A stretch of DNA of 64,000 bases from Gammaproteobacteria bacterium (GTDB lineage: Bacteria; Pseudomonadota; Gammaproteobacteria; Steroidobacterales; Steroidobacteraceae): positions 23,750 to 87,749 of the forward strand of contig JAJPKM010000026.1 in assembly GCA_021323735.1 (NCBI GenBank), given 5' to 3'. The translations under genes were made by a program, and so were the position numbers. Below, one piece after another: positions 18,216 to 26,651 of this stretch. How positions within the stretch are numbered: the first letter of the stretch is position 1; every line of letters starts with the position of its first letter. The notes below the pieces were generated by a model. That model saw only the letters and a program-made list of their open reading frames with translations, was not told the origin of the DNA and made no database searches.

Positions 18216-19071
18216 CGAGCGACAACAAGGGGGAGTAAAGATCGGGCCGCCGATCGCGGAAAACACCCCAGGCCTGACGATAGCGGCGCACCTCATCCAG
18301 ATCGAAGCTTGCTGTCAGCACCGATTCGGTCTCGCGATCCGCTTCGGCGAGCTTTTCACCCGTCGGGGAGGCGATGAACGATGAGCCGTAAAATGTCATG
18401 GTGTACTTTTCACCCTTCTCGGTGCCGATGCGATTCGACGCGACCACCGGCATGACATTGGCGGCGGCGTGCCCCTGCATGGTGCGCTGCCAATGGCCGC
18501 TGGAGTCGATACTGGCATCCTGGGGTTCCGAGCCGATCGCGGTGGGGTAGAGCAGGATCTCAGCGCCCATCAAGGCCATGGACCGCGCCGCCTCGGGAAA
18601 CCATTGGTCCCAGCAAATCGCGACACCCAAATTCGCGTAGCGCGTCCGGAATACGCGAAATCCGGTATCGCCCGGCGAGAAATAGAATTTCTCGTGATAG
18701 CCGGGGCCTTCCGGAATATGCGACTTGCGATAGCTGCCGAGAACCGACCCGTCCGCGTCGAGAATGACCACCGAGTTGTAGAAGGCGTTGTTGGCGCGCT
18801 CGAACACGCTGATCGGAAGCACGACTTGCAGTTCATGCGCCACGCGGCGGAAATGTTCGACCGCGGGATGCCCCTCGAGCGGCAGCGCGAGTTCCAGATG
18901 CCGCGCAATGTGATCCTTGCAGAAATACGGCGTCTCGAACAATTCTTGCAACAGGATCACCTGGGCGCCCTGCTTCGCCGCCTCGCGAACGAGTTTCTCG
19001 GCGCACGCCATGTTGGCGTCCCGATCCCAACTGCAGGCCATTTGGGTGGCCGCTACCGTTACCGTGCTCAT
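18202..19071 (-). CDS. aguB: N-carbamoylputrescine amidase AguB
   Basis: Nitrilase-superfamily amidase that hydrolyses N-carbamoylputrescine to putrescine, CO2 and ammonia, the last step of the agmatine route. It has 289 residues. The catalytic triad is visible as Glu43 (LLQELFETPYF), Lys116 (YRKSHIP) and Cys153 (AICWDQWFPE), and the segments around it are typical of AguB. The agmatine deiminase AguA that would make its substrate is not in the window. It follows puuR by 17 bp on the same strand, which links it to the polyamine regulator. Confidence 0.92.
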   Translation of the reverse strand: MSTVTVAATQMACSWDRDANMACAEKLVREAAKQGAQVILLQELFETPYFCKDHIARHLELALPLEGHPAVEHFRRVAHELQVVLPISVFERANNAFYNSVVILDADGSVLGSYRKSHIPEGPGYHEKFYFSPGDTGFRVFRTRYANLGVAICWDQWFPEAARSMALMGAEILLYPTAIGSEPQDASIDSSGHWQRTMQGHAAANVMPVVASNRIGTEKGEKYTMTFYGSSFIASPTGEKLAEADRETESVLTASFDLDEVRRYRQAWGVFRDRRPDLYSPLLSLDGRG

Positions 19072-19088
19072 GGGGTTGTATGCTACCC

Positions 19089-19637
19089 TTAAAAACTGGG
19101 CGGCGAGCTAGCGCTGACGATCTCGCAATCTTCCCGCCCGACATTGCGGAATCGGTGCGGTAGGGAGCTCTTGAAGTAGTAGGCATCGCCCGTGTTCAAG
19201 ACACGCGATTCGCCGCCTACAGTGAGTTCGATTTTCCCCTTGACGATCACCCCGCCCTCCTCGCCGGTATGCGTCAGCATTTCCTCGCCGGTGTCGGCGT
19301 TCGGCGTGTAGCGCTCGTGCAGAATCGACATGCCGCGTTTCGCCAGTCGTCCGCCGACCAGCCGCAGCTCCACGCTGGCGGTGCCGATGTTCGCCAGTTC
19401 TTCGCGCGGGAAGAACACCTGTGGCTTCCCGCCCAAGTCCAGGGTGAAAAAGTCCGCGAGCCCCATCGGGATGCCGTCGAGCACTTTTTTGAGCGAACCG
19501 ACCGAAGGGCTGACGCGATTTTGCTCGATGAGCGAAATCAATCCATTGGTAACCCCTGCGCGCTTGGCAAGCTCCCGCTGCGACAGACCGTACATCTGCC
19601 GCACGGCCTTCAAATGGGTACCTACGTCCAAACTCAT
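19089..19637 (-). CDS. puuR: PuuR-like XRE-cupin transcription regulator
   Basis: DNA-binding regulator of polyamine catabolism, 182 residues (185 in E. coli PuuR). Residues ~7-62 are an XRE helix-turn-helix (LSQRELAKRAGVTNGLISLIEQ) and ~105-180 a cupin barrel (HTGEEGGVIVKGKIELTVGG). The ending VSASSPPSF parallels ISAHTPTTF in PuuR. In E. coli PuuR represses puu genes and putrescine relieves it; the same is inferred here. A perfect 20-bp palindrome lies one base upstream of its ATG, suggesting autoregulation. Transcribed with aguB. Confidence 0.9.
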   Translation of the reverse strand: MSLDVGTHLKAVRQMYGLSQRELAKRAGVTNGLISLIEQNRVSPSVGSLKKVLDGIPMGLADFFTLDLGGKPQVFFPREELANIGTASVELRLVGGRLAKRGMSILHERYTPNADTGEEMLTHTGEEGGVIVKGKIELTVGGESRVLNTGDAYYFKSSLPHRFRNVGREDCEIVSASSPPSF

Positions 19638-19638
19638 A

Positions 19639-19658
19639 CTGTCTATTATAATAGACAG
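19639..19658. promoter_or_regulatory. Perfect 20-bp palindrome, candidate PuuR operator with two -10 boxes
   Basis: CTGTCTATTATAATAGACAG is fully self-complementary and lies immediately before puuR. Its centre gives TATAAT on both strands (19647-19652 plus, 19645-19650 minus). The minus -10 would place the puuR transcription start at about its ATG, so the mRNA may be leaderless. The plus -10 would drive the aminotransferase with a ~150-nt leader. No clear -35 hexamers. Binding by PuuR would block both promoters. Confidence 0.6.
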
Positions 19659-19806
19659 ATCGCGTAAGAGAGAAGCTAAAATTGAGCTGAGTGTCGATTT
19701 TCCTTATCATCGAGTGACCTTCAATGCCCCTCAAAGTGCATGGCTTTTATTGCCCTCGAGGACCTTCAAGGCCACGACGCCAAGGACAACGCAAGGACTT
19801 ATCGCC

Positions 19807-21150
19807 ATGAATGCCCAGCTCACCCCCGCAAGTGCTGCCACGAATCCCGAACTCGACGCGTTTTGGATGCCCTTTACGGCGAATCGGCAGTTCAAGGCCG
19901 GACCTCGTCTCCTGGCGAAAGCGCAGGGCATGTTTTACTGGACCGCTGACGGCCGCGAAATCCTGGATGGCGTCGCGGGCCTGTGGTGTGTCAATGCCGG
20001 CCACGGCCGGCGCGAGATCACCGAGGCGGTCACCCGGCAGCTTACGACCATGGAATTTGCCCCCGCGTTTCAAATGGGTCATCCCGTCGCGTTCGAGCTG
20101 GCGAATCGCCTGGCCCAAGTCGCACCGCCCGGCCTTGATCGAATTTTCTTCACCAATTCCGGTTCGGAGTCGGTCGATACCGCGCTGAAGATCGCGCTCG
20201 CCTATCATCGGGCGCGCGGCGCGGGTGAGCGCACCCGCTTCATCGGACGTGAAAAGGGTTATCACGGTGTGGGATTCGGCGGAATGTCCGTCGGCGGCAT
20301 GGTCAACAACCGCAAGGCTTTTGGCTCCTCGATGCTGCCGGGCGTGGACCATCTTCCGCATACGCTGAATACCGAACACAACGCATTCTCGCGCGGGCTG
20401 CCGCAATGGGGCGTGCACCTTGCGGACGAATTGGAGCGCCTGATTGCCTTGCACGACGCCTCGACCATCGCGGCAGTCATCGTTGAACCGGTTTCCGGCT
20501 CGGCCGGTGTCGTGCTGCCGCCCTTGGGGTATTTGAAGCGGCTGCGCGAGATCTGCGACAAACACGGCATCCTGTTGATATTCGACGAAGTGATCACAGG
20601 CTTCGGCCGGGTCGGAAAGCCGTTTGCGTCGCAGGCATTCGACGTCACGCCCGACCTCATCACCACGGCCAAGGGTTTGACGAACGGCGCAATCCCCATG
20701 GGCGCCGTGTTCTCGCAGCGCAAGATCTACGACGCGTTCATGCAGGGTCCGCAAAACTCGATCGAGCTGTTCCACGGTTACACCTACTCCGCGCATCCTG
20801 TCGCCTGCGCCGCGGCTCTGGCGACACTGGACATCTACGTGAAGGAGGGGCTGTTGACCCGTGCCGCGAGCTTGAGCGCGCATTGGGAAAACGCAGTCCA
20901 CTCATTGAAAGGCCTGCCGCACATCACCGACCTGCGCAACTATGGCCTGATCGGCGCCGTCGAAATGGAGCCCCGCCCGGGAAAACCCGGCGCGCGCGCC
21001 TTCGATGTTTTCCTAAAGTGCTTTGAGCGGGGCATCATGGTGCGTCAAACAGGCGACACCATCGCAATGTCGCCGCCGCTGATCATCGAGCCTGCGCAAA
21101 TCGAACGCCTGGTCGAAACCTTGGGAAAGGTGATACGCGAGACCGCCTAG
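19807..21150 (+). CDS. Class III omega-aminotransferase (amine or beta-alanine:pyruvate)
   Basis: PLP-dependent aminotransferase of 447 residues resembling beta-alanine/omega-amino acid:pyruvate transaminases. Key segments are FFTNSGSESVDTALK for PLP phosphate contacts, LIFDEVITGFGR for the PLP-ring aspartate, and the Schiff-base Lys289 in TTAKGLTNG. Related enzymes take putrescine (SpuC), GABA or beta-alanine; the locus suggests a polyamine-derived amine, but sequence alone does not settle it. ATG 19807 is chosen: the frame is open upstream for another 159 codons, but these run antisense through puuR. The stop shares CTAG with the convergent cupin gene. Confidence 0.88.
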   Translation: MNAQLTPASAATNPELDAFWMPFTANRQFKAGPRLLAKAQGMFYWTADGREILDGVAGLWCVNAGHGRREITEAVTRQLTTMEFAPAFQMGHPVAFELANRLAQVAPPGLDRIFFTNSGSESVDTALKIALAYHRARGAGERTRFIGREKGYHGVGFGGMSVGGMVNNRKAFGSSMLPGVDHLPHTLNTEHNAFSRGLPQWGVHLADELERLIALHDASTIAAVIVEPVSGSAGVVLPPLGYLKRLREICDKHGILLIFDEVITGFGRVGKPFASQAFDVTPDLITTAKGLTNGAIPMGAVFSQRKIYDAFMQGPQNSIELFHGYTYSAHPVACAAALATLDIYVKEGLLTRAASLSAHWENAVHSLKGLPHITDLRNYGLIGAVEMEPRPGKPGARAFDVFLKCFERGIMVRQTGDTIAMSPPLIIEPAQIERLVETLGKVIRETA

Positions 21151-21509
21151 GATTTTGGCTCGAAAATCGCGTACCATTTTTTGCACGGCTCGCTGACTTC
21201 CCAAACGCCCTGGAAGCCTGCGGGCACGACGAAGGCGTCCCCCGTCTTGAATTCATGCTTTTCTCCCGAAGCCGATTCGATGCGTACACGTCCTTCGATG
21301 ATCACGCAGAACTCGTGCTCGGTATACCGAACCCGCCATTTACCGGCGGTACTGGTCCAAATACCGCAGAAAAACTCTCCCTTCGCATCGGAGTACTGAT
21401 TCGACACGCGCGTGCGTGGAATGCCCGCGAGAATATTTTCATGGGAAGGGTTCGCGGACTCACCGGTCTGAAACCGATCCAAGGCCACTATCTTCGGCGG
21501 TGCGCTCAT
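21147..21509 (-). CDS. Small cupin-domain protein
   Basis: A single-domain cupin of 120 residues of the DUF861/cupin_3 type (FFCGIWTSTAGKWRVRYTEHEFCVIIEGRVRI, then TGDAFVVPAGFQGVWEV). The metal-binding histidines of classic cupins are only partly present (H in YTEHEF). The function is unknown; relatives sit beside amino-acid or amine catabolic genes. It converges on the aminotransferase with a 4-bp stop-codon overlap. Confidence 0.82.
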   Translation of the reverse strand: MSAPPKIVALDRFQTGESANPSHENILAGIPRTRVSNQYSDAKGEFFCGIWTSTAGKWRVRYTEHEFCVIIEGRVRIESASGEKHEFKTGDAFVVPAGFQGVWEVSEPCKKWYAIFEPKS

Positions 21510-21544
21510 TCGCTATCGTAGGCTGAGGGCGCGCGCGGAAACAA

Positions 21545-21576
21545 GTGCGGCCCGGAGTTTCAGCTGCGGGCCGCAC
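21545..21576 (-). terminator. Hairpin downstream of the OmpA-like gene
   Basis: A 9-bp GC-rich stem (GTGCGGCCC/GGGCCGCAC) with a 14-nt loop lies 25 bp past the stop of the minus-strand OmpA-like gene. On the minus strand it is followed by TTGTTTCC, a weak T tract. Likely a terminator, also able to act against transcription from the cupin side. Confidence 0.55.
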
Positions 21577-21600
21577 AACCTTGCCTAACGGTCGCTCGCG

Positions 21601-22377
21601 CTAGTCGTTCTTACCGACCCGGGCGACGGCGGCTTCGGATTCCATTTGCAGCGTCAACCGAACGCGGCGTTCCATCGCATAACCGTCGTTGTCCACGGCC
21701 TCGCTCTGACTCTTTCCGTACGCATTGACCTCCAGCACCTGCTCATTGACCCCGGAAGCCAGCAACAGATCGCGCACCGCGTTGGCCCGGTCCTGGGAGA
21801 GCTTCATGTTGGTGTCGATGGTGCCGCGCGGATCTGCGTATCCATCCACCCGGATCTTCAGTTCCGGCGACTTCGACACCGCCTGCGCGAGCACCTGAAT
21901 CTGGTGCGCGACATCCGGCGTGATCTCGGCGCTGCCGGTACGGAACAGCACATCGCCCTGCAGCCCGTCGAGCGCCTCCGAGGCATCGGCTTTGGCGGTC
22001 TGGACCGTCTTGACCTGCTGCGACAGATCATCGAGCTTGCCGCTCAAGGACCGGTTGGACTCGGCCAACTGGTTCTTTTCGGTCAGAAGCAGCGATTTTT
22101 CCGTCTGCAGTTCGGATTTGTCGCCTTCCAGTGCGGCAACCCGCGCCTCCGCCTGCTTGGCCTCGCTCGCGCGGTGGACTCGATTGCCCAGCCAGGTGCC
22201 AAGACCTGCGCCGACTACGGCGCCGATCGGGCCTGCCGCAAACCCACCTATCACCGCGCCGCCGACGAATCCCGCCGGCTCCTGCGGTGGCCGCGGCTTC
22301 GATTCGCCCGCCAGGGCCGCAGCACTCACACCCATCAGTCCCATAGTCCAGATCAACTTGGAATATCCCTTGCTCAT
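21601..22377 (-). CDS. OmpA-family envelope protein with coiled coil
   Basis: Peptidoglycan-binding envelope protein of 258 residues. A signal peptide (to about ALAGES) is followed by a Gly-rich hydrophobic stretch (~35-65, glycine-zipper-like), a coiled coil rich in E/K/L/S (~75-130) and a C-terminal OmpA domain (~145-250) with the peptidoglycan-contact pattern VDGYADPRGT plus LSQDRANAVRDLL. ATG 22377 gives a clean signal peptide; the frame extends upstream without one. The layout recalls the sortase-associated PdsO proteins, but no sortase is nearby. Confidence 0.83.
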   Translation of the reverse strand: MSKGYSKLIWTMGLMGVSAAALAGESKPRPPQEPAGFVGGAVIGGFAAGPIGAVVGAGLGTWLGNRVHRASEAKQAEARVAALEGDKSELQTEKSLLLTEKNQLAESNRSLSGKLDDLSQQVKTVQTAKADASEALDGLQGDVLFRTGSAEITPDVAHQIQVLAQAVSKSPELKIRVDGYADPRGTIDTNMKLSQDRANAVRDLLLASGVNEQVLEVNAYGKSQSEAVDNDGYAMERRVRLTLQMESEAAVARVGKND

Positions 22378-22563
22378 GACAGACTCCTCGCTCCTCACCA
22401 TTCGAGACGGCGACCGCCGCCCCATGGAAGCCATTACGCACTCACATTCAGGCGGTCTGCGGCAGGAGTCGTGGCAAATCATGGCGAACCCGCGACCAAT
22501 GCGGCAAGGCACTGCGGCCTTTAACCTTGGGTCTTGAGGGTTAAGCCTAGTGTCGAGAGAAGC

Positions 22564-23274
22564 TTAAGTCTTGAGAGAAAAGGGCGTGAAATTGGTGTTG
22601 ATGTCGTAGTAGTCCTCATTTTCCGCCTTCTTGAGGAAGGCGACCACCCGATACGTCAGGGGGGTTGCCACGATTTCCCAGCCGCTCTTCAGGGCGTACT
22701 GCGTGAACAGGATGGCGACCAGATGCGGCAGCGCCATGCGCCCGTAGAAGGCAATGAAATAAAACAGGATCGAGTCCACCAGCTCGCCGCACAGGGTTGA
22801 TCCCACGATGCGCGTCCACAGCCAACGGCCGCGGGTCCAGATCTTCATCTTCGCCAGCACATAGCTGTTGACGAAAGTACCGCACAGGAAGGCCGTGATC
22901 GAAGCCAGCACGATCCTCGGGGTGTTGCCGAATATCGCCTCCACCGCGGATTGGCCGGCGCGTGATGCGTCCGAAGGTGGCAGATGCACCACCACCGATG
23001 CCATCAGGGATGCAAATGCCAGTGCCGCAAATCCTGCCCAAACCACACGCCGGTCGCGGCCATAACCATACACTTCGGTCAGGATATCGCCGAAGATATA
23101 TGAGATCGGGAAGAACAGTACCCCGGCGAGAAAAGTCACGCTGCCGCCGAAAGGCAGCAATATCGTGGTCTCTTTGGCAGGACCGATGAGATTGGAACAT
23201 AGCAGCACGCAGACATAGGCTGCCATCACGAAATCGTAGTACTTGAATTGGCGGTTCTGGGACGGCGTGTTCAT
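22564..23274 (-). CDS. yhhQ: Queuosine precursor transporter YhhQ
   Basis: Inner-membrane VUT-family protein of 236 residues with about six membrane segments. YhhQ imports 7-cyano-7-deazaguanine and related precursors for queuosine tRNA modification. Diagnostic segments are FFPISYIFGDILTEVYGYGR, then CGTFVNSYVLAKMKIWTRGR and GELVDSILFYFIAF. No preQ1 riboswitch-like structure was recognised upstream. It diverges from the EAL-like gene across 155 bp. Confidence 0.9.
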   Translation of the reverse strand: MNTPSQNRQFKYYDFVMAAYVCVLLCSNLIGPAKETTILLPFGGSVTFLAGVLFFPISYIFGDILTEVYGYGRDRRVVWAGFAALAFASLMASVVVHLPPSDASRAGQSAVEAIFGNTPRIVLASITAFLCGTFVNSYVLAKMKIWTRGRWLWTRIVGSTLCGELVDSILFYFIAFYGRMALPHLVAILFTQYALKSGWEIVATPLTYRVVAFLKKAENEDYYDINTNFTPFSLKT

Positions 23275-23429
23275 GGCGCGGCAGTTTAGCCTGCTGCCAC
23301 CCCAATTTGCCGACGATATGTAATACCGGCGGCGCTGCGGACGCCCAATTGTCGTGTTTTGGCGAAGACATCACATCAAAGCGGCCACCGGTACGGTAGA
23401 TATACGGGCACACACCTCAAGCAGCGGAT

Positions 23430-25163
23430 ATGGAGCAGGGAAAACCCTTGATGCAGTCGGACAGTCCGCTGGTTGATTTCGATGCCATTTGCGTGAAGGT
23501 GCGCGCGGCACTCGAACCGAATCGCACACACGCCATATCGTTGCATGACCAGGCCGGCGATGTGCTGTGGCTGAGCGAAAGCTCCATGGGCCCGGATGAG
23601 CACAACGCCGTCCGCGAAGCTGCCGAAGCATTCTCCAATCCTACCGCCGCGCCGATATTGTCTTTCGACCTGGGTGACTCGCGCTCGGCCGTGATGATCC
23701 GCGTCGTGAACGCGAAACGAGCCATCGTCGGGCTGGCCATGATCGTCATGGACACCCGCATCGTCGCACAGGGAGCGCCGAAGCTGATGACGCCGAAGTT
23801 GCAGCGGGCGCTGGTCCAGTTCGCCGCCATGCGGCCCGAGCCTGCGCCCACCGCGGCAACTCTGACATTGGAACCGGCTCCGAAGGCAGCTCCGAGCGCT
23901 GCGCCGAGCCCCACCCCGAGCGTAGCGCCCAGCGCCACCTCGAATGCAGCCCCGGGCGCCGCGGCCTCACGTGCCGTTCCGCCCGTGGCGGCTACCGCCC
24001 CCGTACACGCGGCACCGCTCGCCGTAGGACCCAAAACCATTGCCGCACAACTCGAGCAGATCGTGGCGCGCGGAGCCGTGCGGCCCGCCAACAGGGCCAA
24101 CCCTCTGACCGTCTCACGTCCTGCAACGTATGTCAGCCACGTAAGTCCGCCCCGGCAGACCGCGTCGTCGCAGCGAGCCCAGACTCCGCAACCTGCGCCT
24201 CCACCGCAAGCTGCTCCGTCACAGCAGTCTGTGCCGTCATTTCAGGGCACGCCGTCGCATCATGGCGCACCACATCCTGGCGCACAGTCGCAGCCGCCCT
24301 CCCCGCCGCGACCGGCCGCGCCCACACAGCGCGCGACTCCTACCTCCGCGCCACCACCCGAATCAGCGGAAAGGTCTCAGGCCCCTAAAGGGATCCCGCC
24401 GGAAATCGATCGGCTCAACGCCGCGATGCGCAAGAGTCCCATCGCGCTGCATGTTCAACGCCTGGTTCCGTTGAGCAAGGGCAGCCAGATGCGGCGCTAC
24501 GAGGTACTGCTGCGATCCGGAGCCGATGACGCGCCAAATGCAGCGCCGCAGGCCATGCTCAAGGCTGCGGTCGAGAATGGCCTGGGCTCCATGATCGACC
24601 GCCGTGTAATCACCGAACTCGTCGCTTGGCTGATTCGGCATCCCGACACCTGGCAGACCAACCCGGTCATGTTCTCGGTGAACCTGACGACCACGGCGCT
24701 GCACGATGAGCATTTCATCAAGTTCGTCGAACTTTGTTTGGCCAAGTCTTCCGTGCCGAAGGGAACGATTGCATTTGAACTCGATGCGCCGACGGCGCTC
24801 ACGATGGCCGACAAGATCAGCGAAGTGGCCACGGCGCTGCATCGACTGGGCTGCCCGTTGGCGCTCGATGATTTTGCACTGCGTACCGAATGCTTCGAGC
24901 TGCTCAGACTGCCTGGCGTCCGCTATGTGAAGCTGGCTCCCGAAATCACCTCGAAAATGCGCACCGACAAGGTATCTCAGGCAGCGATCACCGGGGTGGT
25001 GCAGATGGCACGTGTCCTTGGCATGCACACCGTCGCCAAGCACACCGACACCACGGCCGAACAGGAATGGTTGACCGCTCTCGGCGTGGACTTCGTCCAG
25101 TCGAACGCCATATCGCCGGCTGTCGCCATCGACACCGTGAGCAACCAAGACTTCGAGGCATAG
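23430..25163 (+). CDS. Degenerate EAL-domain protein with Pro/Ala-rich linker
   Basis: Likely c-di-GMP-related protein of 577 residues. Residues 1-125 form a small alpha/beta domain of unknown type. Residues ~130-325 are a low-complexity Pro/Ala/Gln/Ser linker. From ~340 is an EAL-like domain. It keeps Glu358 in the EAL-equivalent EVLLR, a NLTTTAL segment and DDF at 480-482, but the usual AEGVE motif is AKHTD (536-540) and the K-I-D-x-S motif is VKLAPEI. Loss of these residues argues against phosphodiesterase activity; a binding or scaffold role is inferred. An alternative ATG lies at 23451. Confidence 0.8.
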   Translation: MEQGKPLMQSDSPLVDFDAICVKVRAALEPNRTHAISLHDQAGDVLWLSESSMGPDEHNAVREAAEAFSNPTAAPILSFDLGDSRSAVMIRVVNAKRAIVGLAMIVMDTRIVAQGAPKLMTPKLQRALVQFAAMRPEPAPTAATLTLEPAPKAAPSAAPSPTPSVAPSATSNAAPGAAASRAVPPVAATAPVHAAPLAVGPKTIAAQLEQIVARGAVRPANRANPLTVSRPATYVSHVSPPRQTASSQRAQTPQPAPPPQAAPSQQSVPSFQGTPSHHGAPHPGAQSQPPSPPRPAAPTQRATPTSAPPPESAERSQAPKGIPPEIDRLNAAMRKSPIALHVQRLVPLSKGSQMRRYEVLLRSGADDAPNAAPQAMLKAAVENGLGSMIDRRVITELVAWLIRHPDTWQTNPVMFSVNLTTTALHDEHFIKFVELCLAKSSVPKGTIAFELDAPTALTMADKISEVATALHRLGCPLALDDFALRTECFELLRLPGVRYVKLAPEITSKMRTDKVSQAAITGVVQMARVLGMHTVAKHTDTTAEQEWLTALGVDFVQSNAISPAVAIDTVSNQDFEA

Positions 25164-25191
25164 GGAGCGCGCGGAATACCCGAACAAGCTC

Positions 25192-26649
25192 CTACTTGCG
25201 CTGCGGATCCTTAGGCGTCGGCGGGTTCCAGCCGCCGCCCAGCGCTTTGATCAGGAACACGGCGGTGGTGAACTGCTGCCCCTGGATCTGCACCGCCTGA
25301 CGCTGATTCGTGAGCAAGGTTTGTTGGGCGGTGATCACATCCAAATAGGTATCCACGCCCCCCTTGTAGCGCTCGGTAGCGATATCACAGGCCCGTTGGG
25401 CACTGCGCACGCTGGCGTTCGCTTGAAGTTCCGCGCGCTCGAGCGAGCTCAAGCCGGTGATGCCGTTTTCGACCTCCTCCATCGCCGTCAGCACGATCTG
25501 CCGATACGCCGCCACCGCCGCCGTGTAATCCTCATCGGCAAAGTGCACATTTGCCCGCGTCTTGCCCGCATCGAACAAAGTCTGCGCGGCGGATAGGCCG
25601 AGCGACCAGAGCTGGCTCGGGGCGGCGAACAAATTCGCCAGCGCGCTGCTCTCCCATCCGACGCTCTGCACGCCCAAGCCGGGCTCGAGGGTGATGCTGG
25701 GGAAGTAACCGGCCCGCGCCACGCCGATGCGGGCATTCGCCGCCGCCATGGCGCGCTCAGCGGAAGCCACGTCAGGCCGCCGCTGCAAGAGATCGGCGGG
25801 CAGCCCCAGGGGCAACGCGGGCAATGGCGGCACGGCGGCGGCCGGTGCCAGCGAGAAAGTCGGTGCGGGCGTACCGATCAGAGTTGCGATGGCATGCTCG
25901 AACTGCGCACGCTGATTCTGCAACAGCTCGAGCTGCGTCGCGCTGGCATCGAGCAGCGCCTGCTGCTGCGCAAGATCCAAGCCTGTCGCGAATCCCAAAT
26001 CGTGCCTCGATGCGACCAAGGTCAGTGCGTCACGCTGCAGATCCAAGCTTCGGCGCACGACATCGATCTCGGCATCGCTCTCGCGCAATGAAAAATAATT
26101 GGTCACCAGTGCCGCCATCAGGACGAGTCGCGTGTTTTGAAAATCCGCTTCCGCCTGCTGCGCGCCGGCCTTGGCGCCCTCTACCTCCCGCCGCACGCGA
26201 CCAAACAGATCGAGCTCGTAGCTCACCGAGGGACCCAATAAAAAATCGTTCTGGACCACGGACTGATTGAACGCGGTGTAGGTCCCGAGCGGTCGATTTG
26301 CAGAGTCCTTGGTGCGCACCGCCGAGGCATCAAGCTCGACGGTGGGGAATAGAGTCGATCTTGCGATGCTCAGCTGATCGCGTGCCTGGGCGAGGCGCGC
26401 AGCCGCCACGCGCAGGTTCTGATTGCCCGCCAGGGCTTGTTCGACCAGCGGATTCAAGGCGGGGTCTTCGAACAGCTCCCACCAGCGCCCCTTGAGCGCG
26501 GTATCGCCGGGCGTCGCCTCGTGCCAGGGCTCTGCCGGCCGCCACGCCGGCGGCGTATCGGCCGAGGGCCTGTGGTAGTCAGGTCCCACTGCGCAGCCGG
26601 CGAGCAGCATCGTCACGCCCACTGACCCGAGAATGGCTCGACAGCGCAT
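25192..26649 (-). CDS. RND efflux outer-membrane channel, NodT/OprM family
   Basis: Outer-membrane channel of a tripartite pump, 485 residues. A lipoprotein signal with lipobox LAGC near residue 19 is followed by two OEP repeats (coiled-coil pairs such as NQNLRVAAARLAQARDQLSIARSTLFP, cf. the second repeat at ANARIGVARAGYFPSITLE). It is third in the operon RND-MFP-OMF; its start is 2 bp after the MFP stop. Confidence 0.92.
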   Translation of the reverse strand: MRCRAILGSVGVTMLLAGCAVGPDYHRPSADTPPAWRPAEPWHEATPGDTALKGRWWELFEDPALNPLVEQALAGNQNLRVAAARLAQARDQLSIARSTLFPTVELDASAVRTKDSANRPLGTYTAFNQSVVQNDFLLGPSVSYELDLFGRVRREVEGAKAGAQQAEADFQNTRLVLMAALVTNYFSLRESDAEIDVVRRSLDLQRDALTLVASRHDLGFATGLDLAQQQALLDASATQLELLQNQRAQFEHAIATLIGTPAPTFSLAPAAAVPPLPALPLGLPADLLQRRPDVASAERAMAAANARIGVARAGYFPSITLEPGLGVQSVGWESSALANLFAAPSQLWSLGLSAAQTLFDAGKTRANVHFADEDYTAAVAAYRQIVLTAMEEVENGITGLSSLERAELQANASVRSAQRACDIATERYKGGVDTYLDVITAQQTLLTNQRQAVQIQGQQFTTAVFLIKALGGGWNPPTPKDPQRK

Positions 26650-26651
26650 CG

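Noticed and set aside
21601..22377. PdsO-type sortase-associated protein
   Set aside because: The glycine-rich plus OmpA layout is similar, but there is no sortase or sorted substrate gene nearby.
23275..23429. preQ1 riboswitch ahead of yhhQ
   Set aside because: No H-type pseudoknot pattern or conserved preQ1 core was found on the minus strand of the spacer.
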